NCBI RefSeq assembly: GCF_020829665.1
Contig: NZ_JAIVFT010000011.1
Span: 186,001 to 250,000 of the forward strand
Length of the DNA: 64,000 nt
Direction: 5' to 3'
From: Nostoc sp. CHAB 5824
GTDB taxonomy: Bacteria > Cyanobacteriota > Cyanobacteriia > Cyanobacteriales > Nostocaceae
In this document: in pieces, positions 23,771 through 32,175 of the stretch
Numbering within the stretch: the stretch's first letter is position 1
Layout of the letters: the number at the start of each line of letters is the position of its first letter
Made by a program: the position numbers and the translations under genes
Notes under the pieces: generated by a model
The model's input: the letters and a program-made list of their open reading frames with translations, nothing else
What the model was told of the DNA's origin: nothing
The model's database searches: none

Positions 23771-24190
23771 AGTTTTTACTCTCCGGTGTTTCGCAACATT
23801 AGCTTTATATATTCTCTATATTAAGGTTAACAAAAGTTACACCTGCTTGACAAGTGGACAGTTTTAGAAGATAGCGAATAAATCCACATGATGCTACTCA
23901 TTGGGGTTGGTCAACAAACGCCTTTGGAATAGGTAACCTATGGTGTACACACAAGTACTGTCGCCCGCAGGCGATCGCACTTGTCCTACTTGTCCCTTTT
24001 CCAGAGTTCTTGTAACAAAGCTACACTTTGTCAGAGCTTTGAGTCCTCTACCAATTGGTGGTAAGTGTGGGTGGAGATTTAAATCAAGCATTCCCACCTA
24101 GCAAAAGAGCGATCGCAATGTCTCATCGGAATGTGAAAGTTGATAGACGGTTCAACTGTGTCCATGCCTGACACTGTAGAGAACAGTCAG
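23771..24190. other. Intergenic region upstream of nblA
   Basis: 420 bases without a credible gene. The A/T-rich part just above nblA (ATATTCTCTATATTAAGG on the plus strand, 23808-23825) probably contains its promoter on the minus strand. A 67-codon minus-strand frame here has no protein character. A HIP1 octamer lies near 23971. Confidence 0.5.
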
Positions 24191-24348
24191 GTTTAATTAC
24201 ATCTAGTTATTTCTACCTTTTTTGTTAATCCTAAAGCTAGATGTAATTTTTCGGGTTAGAGGCGAGATTGTAATAAATAATCAAACAAGATAAAAGCCAT
24301 AAAAACTTACAATTTAACCAATTCTAACAATACCGAACGGACGACACT
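24191..24348 (+). repeat. 158-bp direct duplication, left copy (broken start of the small membrane gene)
   Basis: This copy and 25922-26079 are equally long (158 bp) and nearly identical, including TTTTTTGTTAATCCTAAAGC and AACAATACCGAACGG. It corresponds to the leader and first 17 codons of the 57-residue membrane protein gene at 26030, but the start codon is ATA here and the coding part ends abruptly at the transposase remnant. It is therefore a non-functional duplicate. Confidence 0.85.
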
Positions 24349-24667
24349 CCACTTGGTCAACGAACTCGGCATTGAAATCCGCATTGCTCACTATCCCCTT
24401 TACATTTCCAAACACAACCCTATTGAGCATCGGCTGTTTCCACATCGACCCATATTTGTCTTTCTTGTGATTTTCGATTCGGTCGAAATGGTTAATAACT
24501 TGATGGCAGATGCCAAGACCCAAACTGGTCTGAAGGTGTTTAGAATTATCTTGACTCAGGTATATAAAACAGGCCGCAAAGTCACAGGGGATTTCAAGCA
24601 AACGATGAAAATTGTGTTTGATGATTATTTGCCCCAATGGAATTATACTGCCGAGTCACAGGTGTGA
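24349..24667 (+). pseudogene. C-terminal remnant of an ISAzo13-type transposase
   Basis: The frame reads LVNELGIEIRIAHYPLYISK, then NPIEHRLFPH, TGLKVF and FDDYLPQWNY. This matches the C-terminal DDE-domain end of ISAzo13 family transposases (the NPIEH Glu is typically catalytic). About three quarters of the transposase is missing, and no intact inverted repeats are seen. It is fused directly to the left 158-bp repeat, so the IS inserted into or recombined with a second copy of the small membrane gene. Bases 24668-24846 hold only the promoter region of the next gene. Confidence 0.8.
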
Positions 24668-24846
24668 TAATTTTGGATCTTATTTAATCCATATTCTTAA
24701 ATCTTCGCTTATATCTATCCCCATTGGGGGAATTCAGTTAATAAAGAACAACTTAGTAGCGCCTTAAAAGTTAACTTACTCGTGAATTAGAGTCTAATGC
24801 TGGGGTTTTAGATGGACGCAGTAATACAATTGCGAAGGAGGAAAAT

Positions 24847-25416
24847 ATGATAATTAAAGATACAATACGTGCATTAGGAGTATTTGCTAATTCTCAAGGA
24901 ATAGAGCAGGCAGTTAATGAATTGAAAACTGCAAGCTTTCCTATGGAAAAAGTTTCTGTCATTGCCAAAGATGTAGAGCAGGGCGATCGCGTAGGTGAGG
25001 CGCAGATAAGCGATCACATCGGCGATCAAGATGTCAATACAACTGGAGCAGTACGAGAGGCGCTGACAGCAAGTACTTGGGGTAGTGTCTTGGTTGGCTT
25101 GAGTAGTTTGGCACTTCCCGGCTTAGGAGCCGTGCTAGCAGCGGGTTCCGTAGGTGTAGCATTAGTCAGCAGTGTGGCAGGTGTTGCTGTGGGAGCCGCA
25201 GCAAATCAGAATTTACTAAAGGCACTAGGTGATTTAGGCATACCCGAAGACAGAGCCAGAGTTTATAGCGATCGCCTCCAGCAGAGTTATTATTTGCTCA
25301 TACTAGAAGGCTCAGAAGAAGAAATTCATCACGTTGAACCGATATTACGAAACCAGGGTATTGAATATTGGGGCGTGTATGATTCCTCGCATACTTCAAA
25401 CGGTGGGGTGCATTAG
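24847..25416 (+). CDS. YflT-like general stress protein with glycine-rich hydrophobic centre
   Basis: 189 residues. The N-terminus (ALGVFANSQGIEQAVNELKT, FPMEKVSVIAKD) resembles the YflT/general stress protein 17M domain. The centre (about 75-125) is Gly/Ala-rich and hydrophobic (GLSSLALPGLGAVLAAG), probably membrane-inserting glycine-zipper helices. The end (LGDLGIPEDRARVYSDRL, YYLLILEG) is a second small alpha/beta segment. A perfect AAGGAGG precedes the ATG. It lies 127 bp before phaE on the same strand; similar proteins can associate with membranes under stress. A role at PHA granules is only a guess. Confidence 0.75.
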   Translation: MIIKDTIRALGVFANSQGIEQAVNELKTASFPMEKVSVIAKDVEQGDRVGEAQISDHIGDQDVNTTGAVREALTASTWGSVLVGLSSLALPGLGAVLAAGSVGVALVSSVAGVAVGAAANQNLLKALGDLGIPEDRARVYSDRLQQSYYLLILEGSEEEIHHVEPILRNQGIEYWGVYDSSHTSNGGVH

Positions 25417-25543
25417 CGCTTGGTTTAAACAAAAATTTTTTCACAGGTGTTGCTATATCTGTGCATTGAGTCCAGAATTTTTAACGAATTCTTATAGTGG
25501 TTATTGTGCGGATTATCTTAGGAAAAACAATGGAGCAAACCTG

Positions 25544-25927
25544 ATGGACACACAGCAACATACCTGTGAAATCAACCAACTTCTGAAAACATTTGATACC
25601 TTAATTCAGCTATCCCAAGCTAGCTTTGACTATCAGTTAGTGCTGGCAGATATTTGGCTAAAGGCATTTTCGGAACTGACGCGGGAGTTGGCTTATTACC
25701 AAGCTAAGGGTGAAACAATTGAGAATTTGCAACAGTTTCTAGAAATTTGGAGTAGTATATTTGACCGAGAATTTGCACAAAAGTTTCGTTTAGAAGATGC
25801 CCAAGCAATTCAAGGGAAATTCTTGAAGGTAGGCATCACTTATTGGCATGAACAGCAACAGCTGCTAGAAGGAGTTCGCAAGATGCTTGAGATGGCTTGT
25901 AATCAAGTGAATGAAAGTAACGTTTAA
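25544..25927 (+). CDS. phaE: Short PhaE-like subunit of class III PHA synthase
   Basis: The longer frame from 25334 overlaps the previous gene; ATG at 25544 gives 127 residues. The helical sequence (LADIWLKAFSELTRELAYYQAKG, LQQFLEIWSSIFDREFAQKF) resembles the helical part of PhaE, the partner that activates class III PhaC. Typical cyanobacterial PhaE is around 330 residues, so this is less than half the expected size. Its place two genes before phaC supports the call; a phasin-like helical protein is the alternative. Confidence 0.65.
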   Translation: MDTQQHTCEINQLLKTFDTLIQLSQASFDYQLVLADIWLKAFSELTRELAYYQAKGETIENLQQFLEIWSSIFDREFAQKFRLEDAQAIQGKFLKVGITYWHEQQQLLEGVRKMLEMACNQVNESNV

Positions 25928-26079
25928 TTTAATCTATTTATTTCTACCTTTTTTGTTAATCCTAAAGCTAGATGTAATTTTTGGAATTAGAGGTGAAATT
26001 GTAATAAATAATCAAACAAGATAAAAGCCATGAAAACTGACAACGTAACCAATTCTAACAATACCGAACGGACGACACT
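25922..26079 (+). repeat. 158-bp direct duplication, right copy
   Basis: It matches 24191-24348 over its full length. This copy includes the leader and first 17 codons of the intact small membrane gene, and its first bases overlap the phaE stop codon. The distance between copies is 1,731 bp, enclosing the IS remnant, the YflT-like gene and phaE. Confidence 0.85.
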
Positions 26080-26203
26080 TGAAGGTGGAAGTAAAGAAGC
26101 TCTCAATCAAAAAACCTCTGTGCAATTTTTACTTAGCACAGCGTTGGTAGTTATAACAATTATCTTAGTTAGTGCAACTGCTTATTTCGGACTTATTAGC
26201 TAA
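26030..26203 (+). CDS. 57-residue single-pass membrane protein
   Basis: ATG at 26030 opens a frame of 57 residues. It has a polar N-terminus (KTDNVTNSNNTERTTLEGG) and one clear C-terminal transmembrane helix (FLLSTALVVITIILVSATAY). Family not recognised. It sits between phaE and phaC, and its leader is duplicated at 24191. The tail-anchored look suggests a membrane or granule-surface peptide. Survival of the reading frame despite the duplication supports it being real, but a strong RBS is lacking (AAAAGCC before ATG). Confidence 0.55.
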   Translation: MKTDNVTNSNNTERTTLEGGSKEALNQKTSVQFLLSTALVVITIILVSATAYFGLIS

Positions 26204-26404
26204 CGCTACTTGTCTAAGCAGGGCATTTTTGTTTGCTGATGACATTGAATATCATTTGAATAATTTCAGATATAACATCAGCCATCACAAAATTTATGGC
26301 AGTGTTTTTAGTTAATCAAAAATCTCTATTTAAGTTAAAATACTGCCATATTTCTGTAAGGCTTGAATTTTCGATTTTCTCATCCGAGATGTTATTAGGA
26401 AACA

Positions 26405-27460
26405 ATGCACGAGTCGCTTGAGCTAATCGAAAAGCTGGTTAAAGGCATAGATATCTTCAACCGCCTACGGGAACAAGAAATTCAAATAGGGGTAACACCT
26501 AAGCAAGAAGTCTATCGAGAAGACAAGGTATTACTATACCACTTCCAATCACAGGTAGAAAACTTGTTTAAAACTCCGATTTTAATCGTTTATGCCTTAG
26601 TTAACCGTCCCTACATTGTAGATTTACAGGAGGGGCGATCGCTTGTTGCCAATTTACTCAATCTTGGTCTAGATGTGTATTTGATTGATTGGGGATATCC
26701 TAACCAAGATGATCGCTGGCTCACTATTGATAAATACATCAACGGGTATATCAATAACTGCGTAGATATCATTCGCAATCGCCACAACTTAGAACAGATT
26801 AACTTATTGGGAATTTGTCAAGGAGGAACCTTTAGTCTTTGCTACAGTTCCCTTTACCCAGAAAAGGTAAAAAACCTGATTACTATGGTTACCCCAGTTG
26901 ATTTTCACATCAATGAAGGACTTCTCAATGTTTGGAGTGGAAGCAGTTTAGGCACACAAGCGTTAGATGTCGATCTCCTGGTTGACACTTTAGGTAACAT
27001 TCCTGGCAACTTTCTCAATTTTGTGTTCGTAATGCTGAAGCCTTTTCAGTTGGGTGTCAAAAAGTATATTGATCTACTAGAGATTGTTGAGTATGAAGAC
27101 AAGCTGCTTAATTTTCTTCGTATGGAAAAGTGGATTTTTGACAGTCCAGATCAAGCTGGAGAGACTTTTCGACAGTTCATTAAGGATTTCTATCAAGAAA
27201 ACAAATTAATTAAAGGTGAGATTGAGATTGGCAACAAGCGAGTAGATTTAGGAAATATCCGCATACCAATTTTAAACATTTATGCCGAGCAGGATCATCT
27301 AGTTTTCCCGGCATCATCTTTAGCTCTTGAGAAATATGTTGGCAGTGTTGACTATACAGTGCGATCGTTTTCAGTTGGACATATTGGTATGTATGTGAGT
27401 AGCAAAGTTCAAAAAGACTTACCGCCAACGATTGCCGATTGGCTGAAGGCGCGAGAATAA
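26405..27460 (+). CDS. phaC: Class III polyhydroxyalkanoate synthase PhaC
   Basis: The 351-residue alpha/beta-hydrolase-fold enzyme polymerises (R)-3-hydroxyacyl-CoA into PHA on granules. The lipase-like box is G-I-C138-Q-G-G, the nucleophile Cys of PHA synthases; Asp in YAEQDHLVFP and His in SVGHIGMYV complete the triad. Also seen: VYLIDWGYPNQDDRW, typical of PhaC. The length (about 350) is that of class III/PhaEC enzymes. It is 201 bp after the small membrane gene and precedes phaA-phaB. Confidence 0.93.
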   Translation: MHESLELIEKLVKGIDIFNRLREQEIQIGVTPKQEVYREDKVLLYHFQSQVENLFKTPILIVYALVNRPYIVDLQEGRSLVANLLNLGLDVYLIDWGYPNQDDRWLTIDKYINGYINNCVDIIRNRHNLEQINLLGICQGGTFSLCYSSLYPEKVKNLITMVTPVDFHINEGLLNVWSGSSLGTQALDVDLLVDTLGNIPGNFLNFVFVMLKPFQLGVKKYIDLLEIVEYEDKLLNFLRMEKWIFDSPDQAGETFRQFIKDFYQENKLIKGEIEIGNKRVDLGNIRIPILNIYAEQDHLVFPASSLALEKYVGSVDYTVRSFSVGHIGMYVSSKVQKDLPPTIADWLKARE

Positions 27461-27747
27461 AATATTCGCTTTCTCAAATGTTTGTATTATAAAATACAAA
27501 ATTCTTTAATCTAACGTCCTTCCTTTGGGTAGACGACTATACCATTATTTACTTCTAAAGATTGATTTATTGCTAAAAAAACTATTGTAAATTATTGTTA
27601 AGCAAATGAATTTTGCTTTTTAAATGCAGTGTATTTAGCAAATTTAATCATTCAATTACAAGCAATTATTAGCAAGATTATAATTAGGAATTTATTTAAA
27701 AAATTACTTATATTTATATTATTATTTTCAATTTTTAATTCACCAAC

Positions 27748-28953
27748 GTGATGAGAAGTATGGAAGAAGCTTATATTGTCTCAGCAGTACGCACACCACT
27801 TGGTAGGTTTGGAGGTATCTTAGCAGATTTGTCTCCAGTAGACTTAGGTGCGATCGCTATGCGTGCAGCCTTAGAACGAGCAGGAGTATCAGGAGAAGCT
27901 TTAGATTTATATATTTTTGGTAATGTCCTTAGCGCCGGACATGGGCAATCATTGCCTCGTCAAGCAGCTTTCAAAACTGGAATTCCGCAGAAGGTAAACG
28001 GATATGCAGTAAATATGGTGTGTTCATCGGGAATGATGAGTGCTATTAACGGTGTTAGTGCAATTCGTTCTGGTGATGCCCAAATGGTACTTGCTGGAGG
28101 CATGGAATCTATGTCCCAGACAGGGTTTTTGCTGTCGCAACGAGCTAGATGGGGATACAAATCTTTATTAGGTTCACCAGAACAACTCACCGATGTTTTA
28201 CTCCAAGACGGACTCACCGATCCCATCAGTGGGGAAACGATGGGAGAGCAAGCAGAACAACTGGCAACTGCTTACCAAATTACGCGGGATGAGTTGGATG
28301 AAGTAGCTTTCTTTTCGCAAGCTAGAGCAGCTCAAGCGACTGAGCAAGGCTTGTTTAAACAAGAGATTATACCAATTGAGATTGCGGGTAAGAAAGGTTT
28401 ACAAGTTGTAGATAAAGATGAAGGAATTCGCTCTGAAACTACTTTAAAAACTCTTGCTGGACTGAAGCCTACTTTTAGAGCAGATGGCGTGTTCACGGCT
28501 GGTAACAGCAGTCAAATATCCGATGGAGCGGCAGCTCTTGTTTTGGCAAGTAAAACAGCAGTCGAACGCTACCAACTCAATCCTCTAGCACGCCTGATTG
28601 GCGGAGTATGGACAGGAGGAGAATCTTGGCGGTTCCCCGAAGTTCCGATCTTGGCAGTGAACAAGCTTTTAGACAAACTCAAAATGAAAATTTACGATTT
28701 TGATTTGTTTGAAAACAACGAAGCATTTGCTCTAAGCAATGTCTTGTTCAATCGGGAGTTAGGCGTTCCTTATGAAAAATTAAATGTCTATGGCGGGGCG
28801 ATCGCTTTAGGACATCCCATTGGGGCTTCAGGAGCGCGAATCTTAGTAACACTGCTCAACGCTTTGCAGCAGCAAAACGGGCAGTTTGGATTAGCAGCAG
28901 TTTGTCACGGGACTGGTGGCGGTACTGCGATCGCACTGGAAAGGCTGAGATAA
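27748..28953 (+). CDS. phaA: Acetyl-CoA acetyltransferase (beta-ketothiolase) PhaA
   Basis: A thiolase of about 400 residues that condenses two acetyl-CoA into acetoacetyl-CoA for PHB. Catalytic Cys92 (NMVCSSGMMSA), NNEAFA, His356 (LGHPIGASGAR) and Cys386 in VCHGTGGGTA (usually CIGGGxG) are present. GTG 27748, ATG 27751 and ATG 27760 (MEEAYIVSAVRTPLG) are possible starts; none has a strong RBS, and the last matches the family start best. A 287-bp A/T-rich gap to phaC suggests its own promoter. A MITE follows the stop. Confidence 0.93.
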   Translation: MMRSMEEAYIVSAVRTPLGRFGGILADLSPVDLGAIAMRAALERAGVSGEALDLYIFGNVLSAGHGQSLPRQAAFKTGIPQKVNGYAVNMVCSSGMMSAINGVSAIRSGDAQMVLAGGMESMSQTGFLLSQRARWGYKSLLGSPEQLTDVLLQDGLTDPISGETMGEQAEQLATAYQITRDELDEVAFFSQARAAQATEQGLFKQEIIPIEIAGKKGLQVVDKDEGIRSETTLKTLAGLKPTFRADGVFTAGNSSQISDGAAALVLASKTAVERYQLNPLARLIGGVWTGGESWRFPEVPILAVNKLLDKLKMKIYDFDLFENNEAFALSNVLFNRELGVPYEKLNVYGGAIALGHPIGASGARILVTLLNALQQQNGQFGLAAVCHGTGGGTAIALERLR

Positions 28954-28956
28954 TTC

Positions 28957-29077
28957 GTAAGCTGTGGCGCATTTAACTTGCACATCTTTTCGTGTTGGCT
29001 GTTGACAGTTGACAGTTAACCGTCAGTAGTCAACGAACTTAGGAAGTAACTGTGTAATTTAAAAGCGTAATAGCTTA
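28957..29077. mobile_element. MITE-like inverted-repeat element, copy 4
   Basis: About 121 bp with ends GTAAGCTGTGGCGCATTTAA and TTTAAAAGCGTAATAGCTTA. Reverse-complemented, it matches copy 1 (954-1082) nearly base for base, including CACTTCCTAAGTTCGTTGAC-like and CAACACGAAAAGATGTGCAA stretches. It starts 3 bp after the phaA stop and fills most of the phaA-phaB gap. Confidence 0.7.
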
Positions 29078-29144
29078 GTTCGTAATTAAGAGTGCCAAAT
29101 AAGAATTATTTTGACTGTTGTGAAATTTTGAATTGGTTTGACTC

Positions 29145-29867
29145 ATGGCATCTTTAGGATTGGAAGATCAAGTCGTATTGGTAACTGGCGGTAATCGGGG
29201 AATTGGAGCTGCGATCGTCAATCTGCTTTTGGAGTTGGGAGCCAAAGTAGCTTACACCTACCGCAGCGATTACAATCCGCAGATGGGGAGTTTCGCGATC
29301 TCAGCCGATGTCACCGATAAAGCAGCTATGGAGACAGTCACACAAAAGGTTGAAGAGAAACTTGGCCCAATTTACGGGGTTGTGGCTAATGCTGGAATTA
29401 CGCGAGACAATTTTTTCCCCAAACTGACAACGGCAGACTGGGATGCAGTAATAGACACTAATTTGAAAGGAGTCTACAACACCCTAAAACCCGTTATTCC
29501 TAAGATGTACGAACGGCGTTTTGGCTCTGTTGTCTGTATCACTTCAATTTCCGGCGAACGCGGAAATCTCGGTCAGACAAACTACGCAGCATCCAAGGCA
29601 GGAACCATTGGCTTGACAAAATCTTTGGCTCTAGAAGCGGCGCGTTACGGAGTGCGGGCTAATGCTGTAGCGCCAGGATTTATTGAGACTGATATGCTCA
29701 CCCCGATTTCAGATAAAGTCAAGCAACGGATTTTGTCTGAGATTCCCCTGTCTCGCTTTGGGAAACCGGAAGAAGTTGCTTGGGCAGTAGCGTTTCTGCT
29801 CTCGCCAATAGCTAGCAGCTACGTGACTGGTACAGTTGTACGAGTTAACGGCGCTCATCACACATGA
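29145..29867 (+). CDS. phaB: Acetoacetyl-CoA reductase PhaB
   Basis: The 240-residue short-chain dehydrogenase reduces acetoacetyl-CoA to (R)-3-hydroxybutyryl-CoA with NADPH. Motifs: TGGNRGIGAA (nucleotide binding), NAGITRD, catalytic Ser in ITSISGERGN, YAASKAG (Tyr/Lys), and VAPGFIETDM. The NAGITRD and SGERGNLGQTNY patterns are typical of PhaB/FabG. Immediate context phaE-phaC-phaA favours PhaB over FabG. Confidence 0.88.
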   Translation: MASLGLEDQVVLVTGGNRGIGAAIVNLLLELGAKVAYTYRSDYNPQMGSFAISADVTDKAAMETVTQKVEEKLGPIYGVVANAGITRDNFFPKLTTADWDAVIDTNLKGVYNTLKPVIPKMYERRFGSVVCITSISGERGNLGQTNYAASKAGTIGLTKSLALEAARYGVRANAVAPGFIETDMLTPISDKVKQRILSEIPLSRFGKPEEVAWAVAFLLSPIASSYVTGTVVRVNGAHHT

Positions 29868-30017
29868 GTAGGGCATGGGGCATGGGTATTAGGGATTGGG
29901 AATTGAGGGCTGGGAGTATTAGGTAATATCTTCTTCCTTGCTCCCTGCCCCCCTGCCTCTTCAAAGTCCCAGTCCTTAATAAATGGCAAATTCAAAATAG
30001 TGGGAGTAACTGTGAAC

Positions 30018-30863
30018 ATGGGATTTGAAAAGCGGCAAATAGATGTAAGTGGACTTAATATTCGTTACTTGAGTGCGGGTAATGATGATCCACCGTTAGT
30101 CCTGCTACATGGAGTCGGTGATAGCGCTGTTGATTGGTCTTGGGTAATATCTGCTCTAGGAACTAAACATCGTGTCATAGCCGTAGATTTCCCAGGTTCC
30201 GGGGATAGTGCTAAACCCAAGCGTGAATATTCGCTGGAATTTCTGACAGATTTCTTGACCGATTTTCTCAACGCTTTAGAAATTCAACAGGCAATATTAG
30301 TAGGCAATTCTTTGGGTGGTTTGATTGCTTTGCGCTTTGCACTATCAAATCCCGAACGCGTACCAGCATTAGTACTGGTAGACAGTATGGGATTTAGCCA
30401 ATTGGTCAATCCAATTCTGTCAAATTTGACTTTGCCCTGGTATGGAGAGTTAGCGATCGCTTGGAGCAAAACGCCTTTGGGCGCGAAGCAAAGGGCTTGG
30501 TCACGAGCGGCGTTGCTTTTTGCTAATCCCTTGCAAGTTCCCAACGCATGGCTAGCAGAACAAGAGCGAATGGGGCTGCTTCCTGGCTTTTTGGAAGCGA
30601 ATTTATCTATACTGCGTTCTCAACTATATGTATTAGGACAGAAGCAGATAGTACTCGACTACTTACCAAAGGTAGAGATGCCGACCCTGGTTGTATGGGG
30701 TATTAATGACTTAGTTTTGCCGAATTATCAAGCTCAAGATGCAGTTAGCCGTCTAAAGCAAGGACACCTAGCTTTAATACCCAATTGCGGGCACTTACCT
30801 CAAGTCGAGCGTCCCGAATTATTTACCGACGCATTGAACCAGTTTCTTGCTTGTCATTTGTGA
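30018..30863 (+). CDS. Alpha/beta hydrolase
   Basis: About 281 residues from the ATG at 30018; GTG codons at 30000 and 30012 are also possible, with GGGAGT at 30002-30007 favouring 30012 or 30018. Signature: LLHGVGDSAVDWSW (oxyanion region), GNSLGG nucleophile, Asp in VWGINDLVLP and His in NCGHLPQVERPE. Substrate unknown. It lies downstream of phaB, separated by a C/G-run repeat, so an (R)-3-hydroxyacyl ester or lipid hydrolase role is thinkable but unproven. Confidence 0.82.
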   Translation: MGFEKRQIDVSGLNIRYLSAGNDDPPLVLLHGVGDSAVDWSWVISALGTKHRVIAVDFPGSGDSAKPKREYSLEFLTDFLTDFLNALEIQQAILVGNSLGGLIALRFALSNPERVPALVLVDSMGFSQLVNPILSNLTLPWYGELAIAWSKTPLGAKQRAWSRAALLFANPLQVPNAWLAEQERMGLLPGFLEANLSILRSQLYVLGQKQIVLDYLPKVEMPTLVVWGINDLVLPNYQAQDAVSRLKQGHLALIPNCGHLPQVERPELFTDALNQFLACHL

Positions 30864-30984
30864 ATCGGGACTGGGGACTAGGGACTCTAGGAATGAATTT
30901 TAATTCCCAATCCCCAATCCCCAATACTTCGGCTTCGCTCAGTACAAGTCCCCAATCCCCAATCCCTTTTAAGGAGTAACACTT

Positions 30985-31989
30985 ATGAAATTAAAGCCAA
31001 TCAATCAACAGGTCGTTTCCGTCGTTGGAGCCTCCAGCGGTATCGGACGAATCACAGCTCTTGAGTTTGCTAGACGCGGGGCAAAAGTCGTAGTCTCTGC
31101 TCGCGGTGAGTCGAAGCTACAGTCTTTAGTAGAAGAGATTCGCAGCTTTGGCGGCGAGGCAACTTATATTGTGGCCGATGTGGAAGTATTTGACCAAGTT
31201 AAGGCGATCGCAGATAAAACTGTGGAAGTCTACGGGCGACTCGATACATGGGTACATGTCCCCGCTATCGGCATCTTTGCGACTTTCGACAATACAACAC
31301 CAGAAGAGTTTAAGCATGTTATTGATGTCGATCTCATGGGACAGGTGTATGGTGCAATGGCGGCCCTACCCCATCTGAAGCGTGAGGGAGGGGGGGCACT
31401 GATCCATGTCTCTTCTGTGGAAGGTACGCGATCGCTCCCCTATCAAAGTGCTTACTCAGCAGCCAAGCACGGGGTCGAGGGTTTTATCGAAGCCATGCGC
31501 GTTGAGTTGCAACATGAAAAATGGCCTATCAGCGTCACAAGTGTGAAGCCAGCAGTGATTAATAGTCCCTTCTGGAACAATGGCCGGACGAAATTAGGCG
31601 TAAAGCCTGCCGGGATACCACCTTACTACGAGCCTAAACTTGTAGCTGATGCCATCCTCTACGTAGCCGAACATCCAACTCGTGACTACTTAGTTGGGGA
31701 TGTTGCTAAAATATTAGATTTGGTACAGCGCATCTCACCACCATTAGTAGATTCACTGTTACTGCTCGTCGGCTTCAAGTTACAGCATAGTTCCGAGCCG
31801 AAATCTGAAGATGCATCAAATAATTTTTATCAACCGGTTGCTGAAGATGACAGAGTTAACGGTGATTATGGTCACTTAGTTATACCTAGTGTTTCCGACT
31901 GGCTAGAAAAAAATCCGCTTCTCCAGTGGGGTGCGATCGCTGGTACAGCAGCATTAGCGTTGCTAGCAGCTCAAGTCTTCAAAGATTAA
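30985..31989 (+). CDS. SDR family oxidoreductase with C-terminal membrane helix
   Basis: The 334-residue classical SDR has VVGASSGIGRIT, a catalytic Ser in IHVSSVEGTRS and YQSAYSAAKHG (Tyr and Lys). Beyond the SDR core (about 1-240) is a linker and a C-terminal hydrophobic helix (AIAGTAALALLAAQVF), so it is probably membrane-anchored. AAGGAGTAACACTT precedes the ATG. Substrate unknown. It follows the hydrolase by 121 bp of CCCCAATCCC repeats and may form one unit with it. Confidence 0.85.
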   Translation: MKLKPINQQVVSVVGASSGIGRITALEFARRGAKVVVSARGESKLQSLVEEIRSFGGEATYIVADVEVFDQVKAIADKTVEVYGRLDTWVHVPAIGIFATFDNTTPEEFKHVIDVDLMGQVYGAMAALPHLKREGGGALIHVSSVEGTRSLPYQSAYSAAKHGVEGFIEAMRVELQHEKWPISVTSVKPAVINSPFWNNGRTKLGVKPAGIPPYYEPKLVADAILYVAEHPTRDYLVGDVAKILDLVQRISPPLVDSLLLLVGFKLQHSSEPKSEDASNNFYQPVAEDDRVNGDYGHLVIPSVSDWLEKNPLLQWGAIAGTAALALLAAQVFKD

Positions 31990-32033
31990 GGATAAAAATC
32001 AAAGCCTTTTTAGAAAAAGCTTTTAGAGCTCGT

Positions 32034-32138
32034 CTCGTTCCCAGTCTCCGACTGGGAATGCCTAATATGAGGCTCCGCCTCAAGACTTGCGGCAGAGCCG
32101 CAATTGATTTGCATTTCCAGCCTCTGGCTGGAAACGAG
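32034..32138. repeat. 105-bp multi-hairpin dispersed repeat, copy 1
   Basis: The tract is bounded by CTCGTTCCCAG and CTGGAAACGAG (imperfect inverted ends). Inside are three small palindromes: CCCAGTCTCCGACTGGG, GAGGCTCCGCCTC and GCGGCAGAGCCGC. A second copy lies at 43286-43389. It is followed by TCCCTCCTTAAAGGAGGG, another palindrome. It separates the convergent SDR and glycosyltransferase genes and may terminate both transcripts. Confidence 0.85.
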
Positions 32139-32175
32139 GTTTTAAATTCCCTCCTTAAAGGAGGGTTAAGGACGA

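Noticed and set aside
23894..24097. 67-codon minus-strand frame
   Set aside because: Low-complexity, no domain or RBS, in the nblA promoter region.
24314..24637. 107-codon frame on the minus strand over the transposase remnant
   Set aside because: Shadow of the transposase remnant, which has the recognisable NPIEH and FDDYLPQW motifs on the plus strand.
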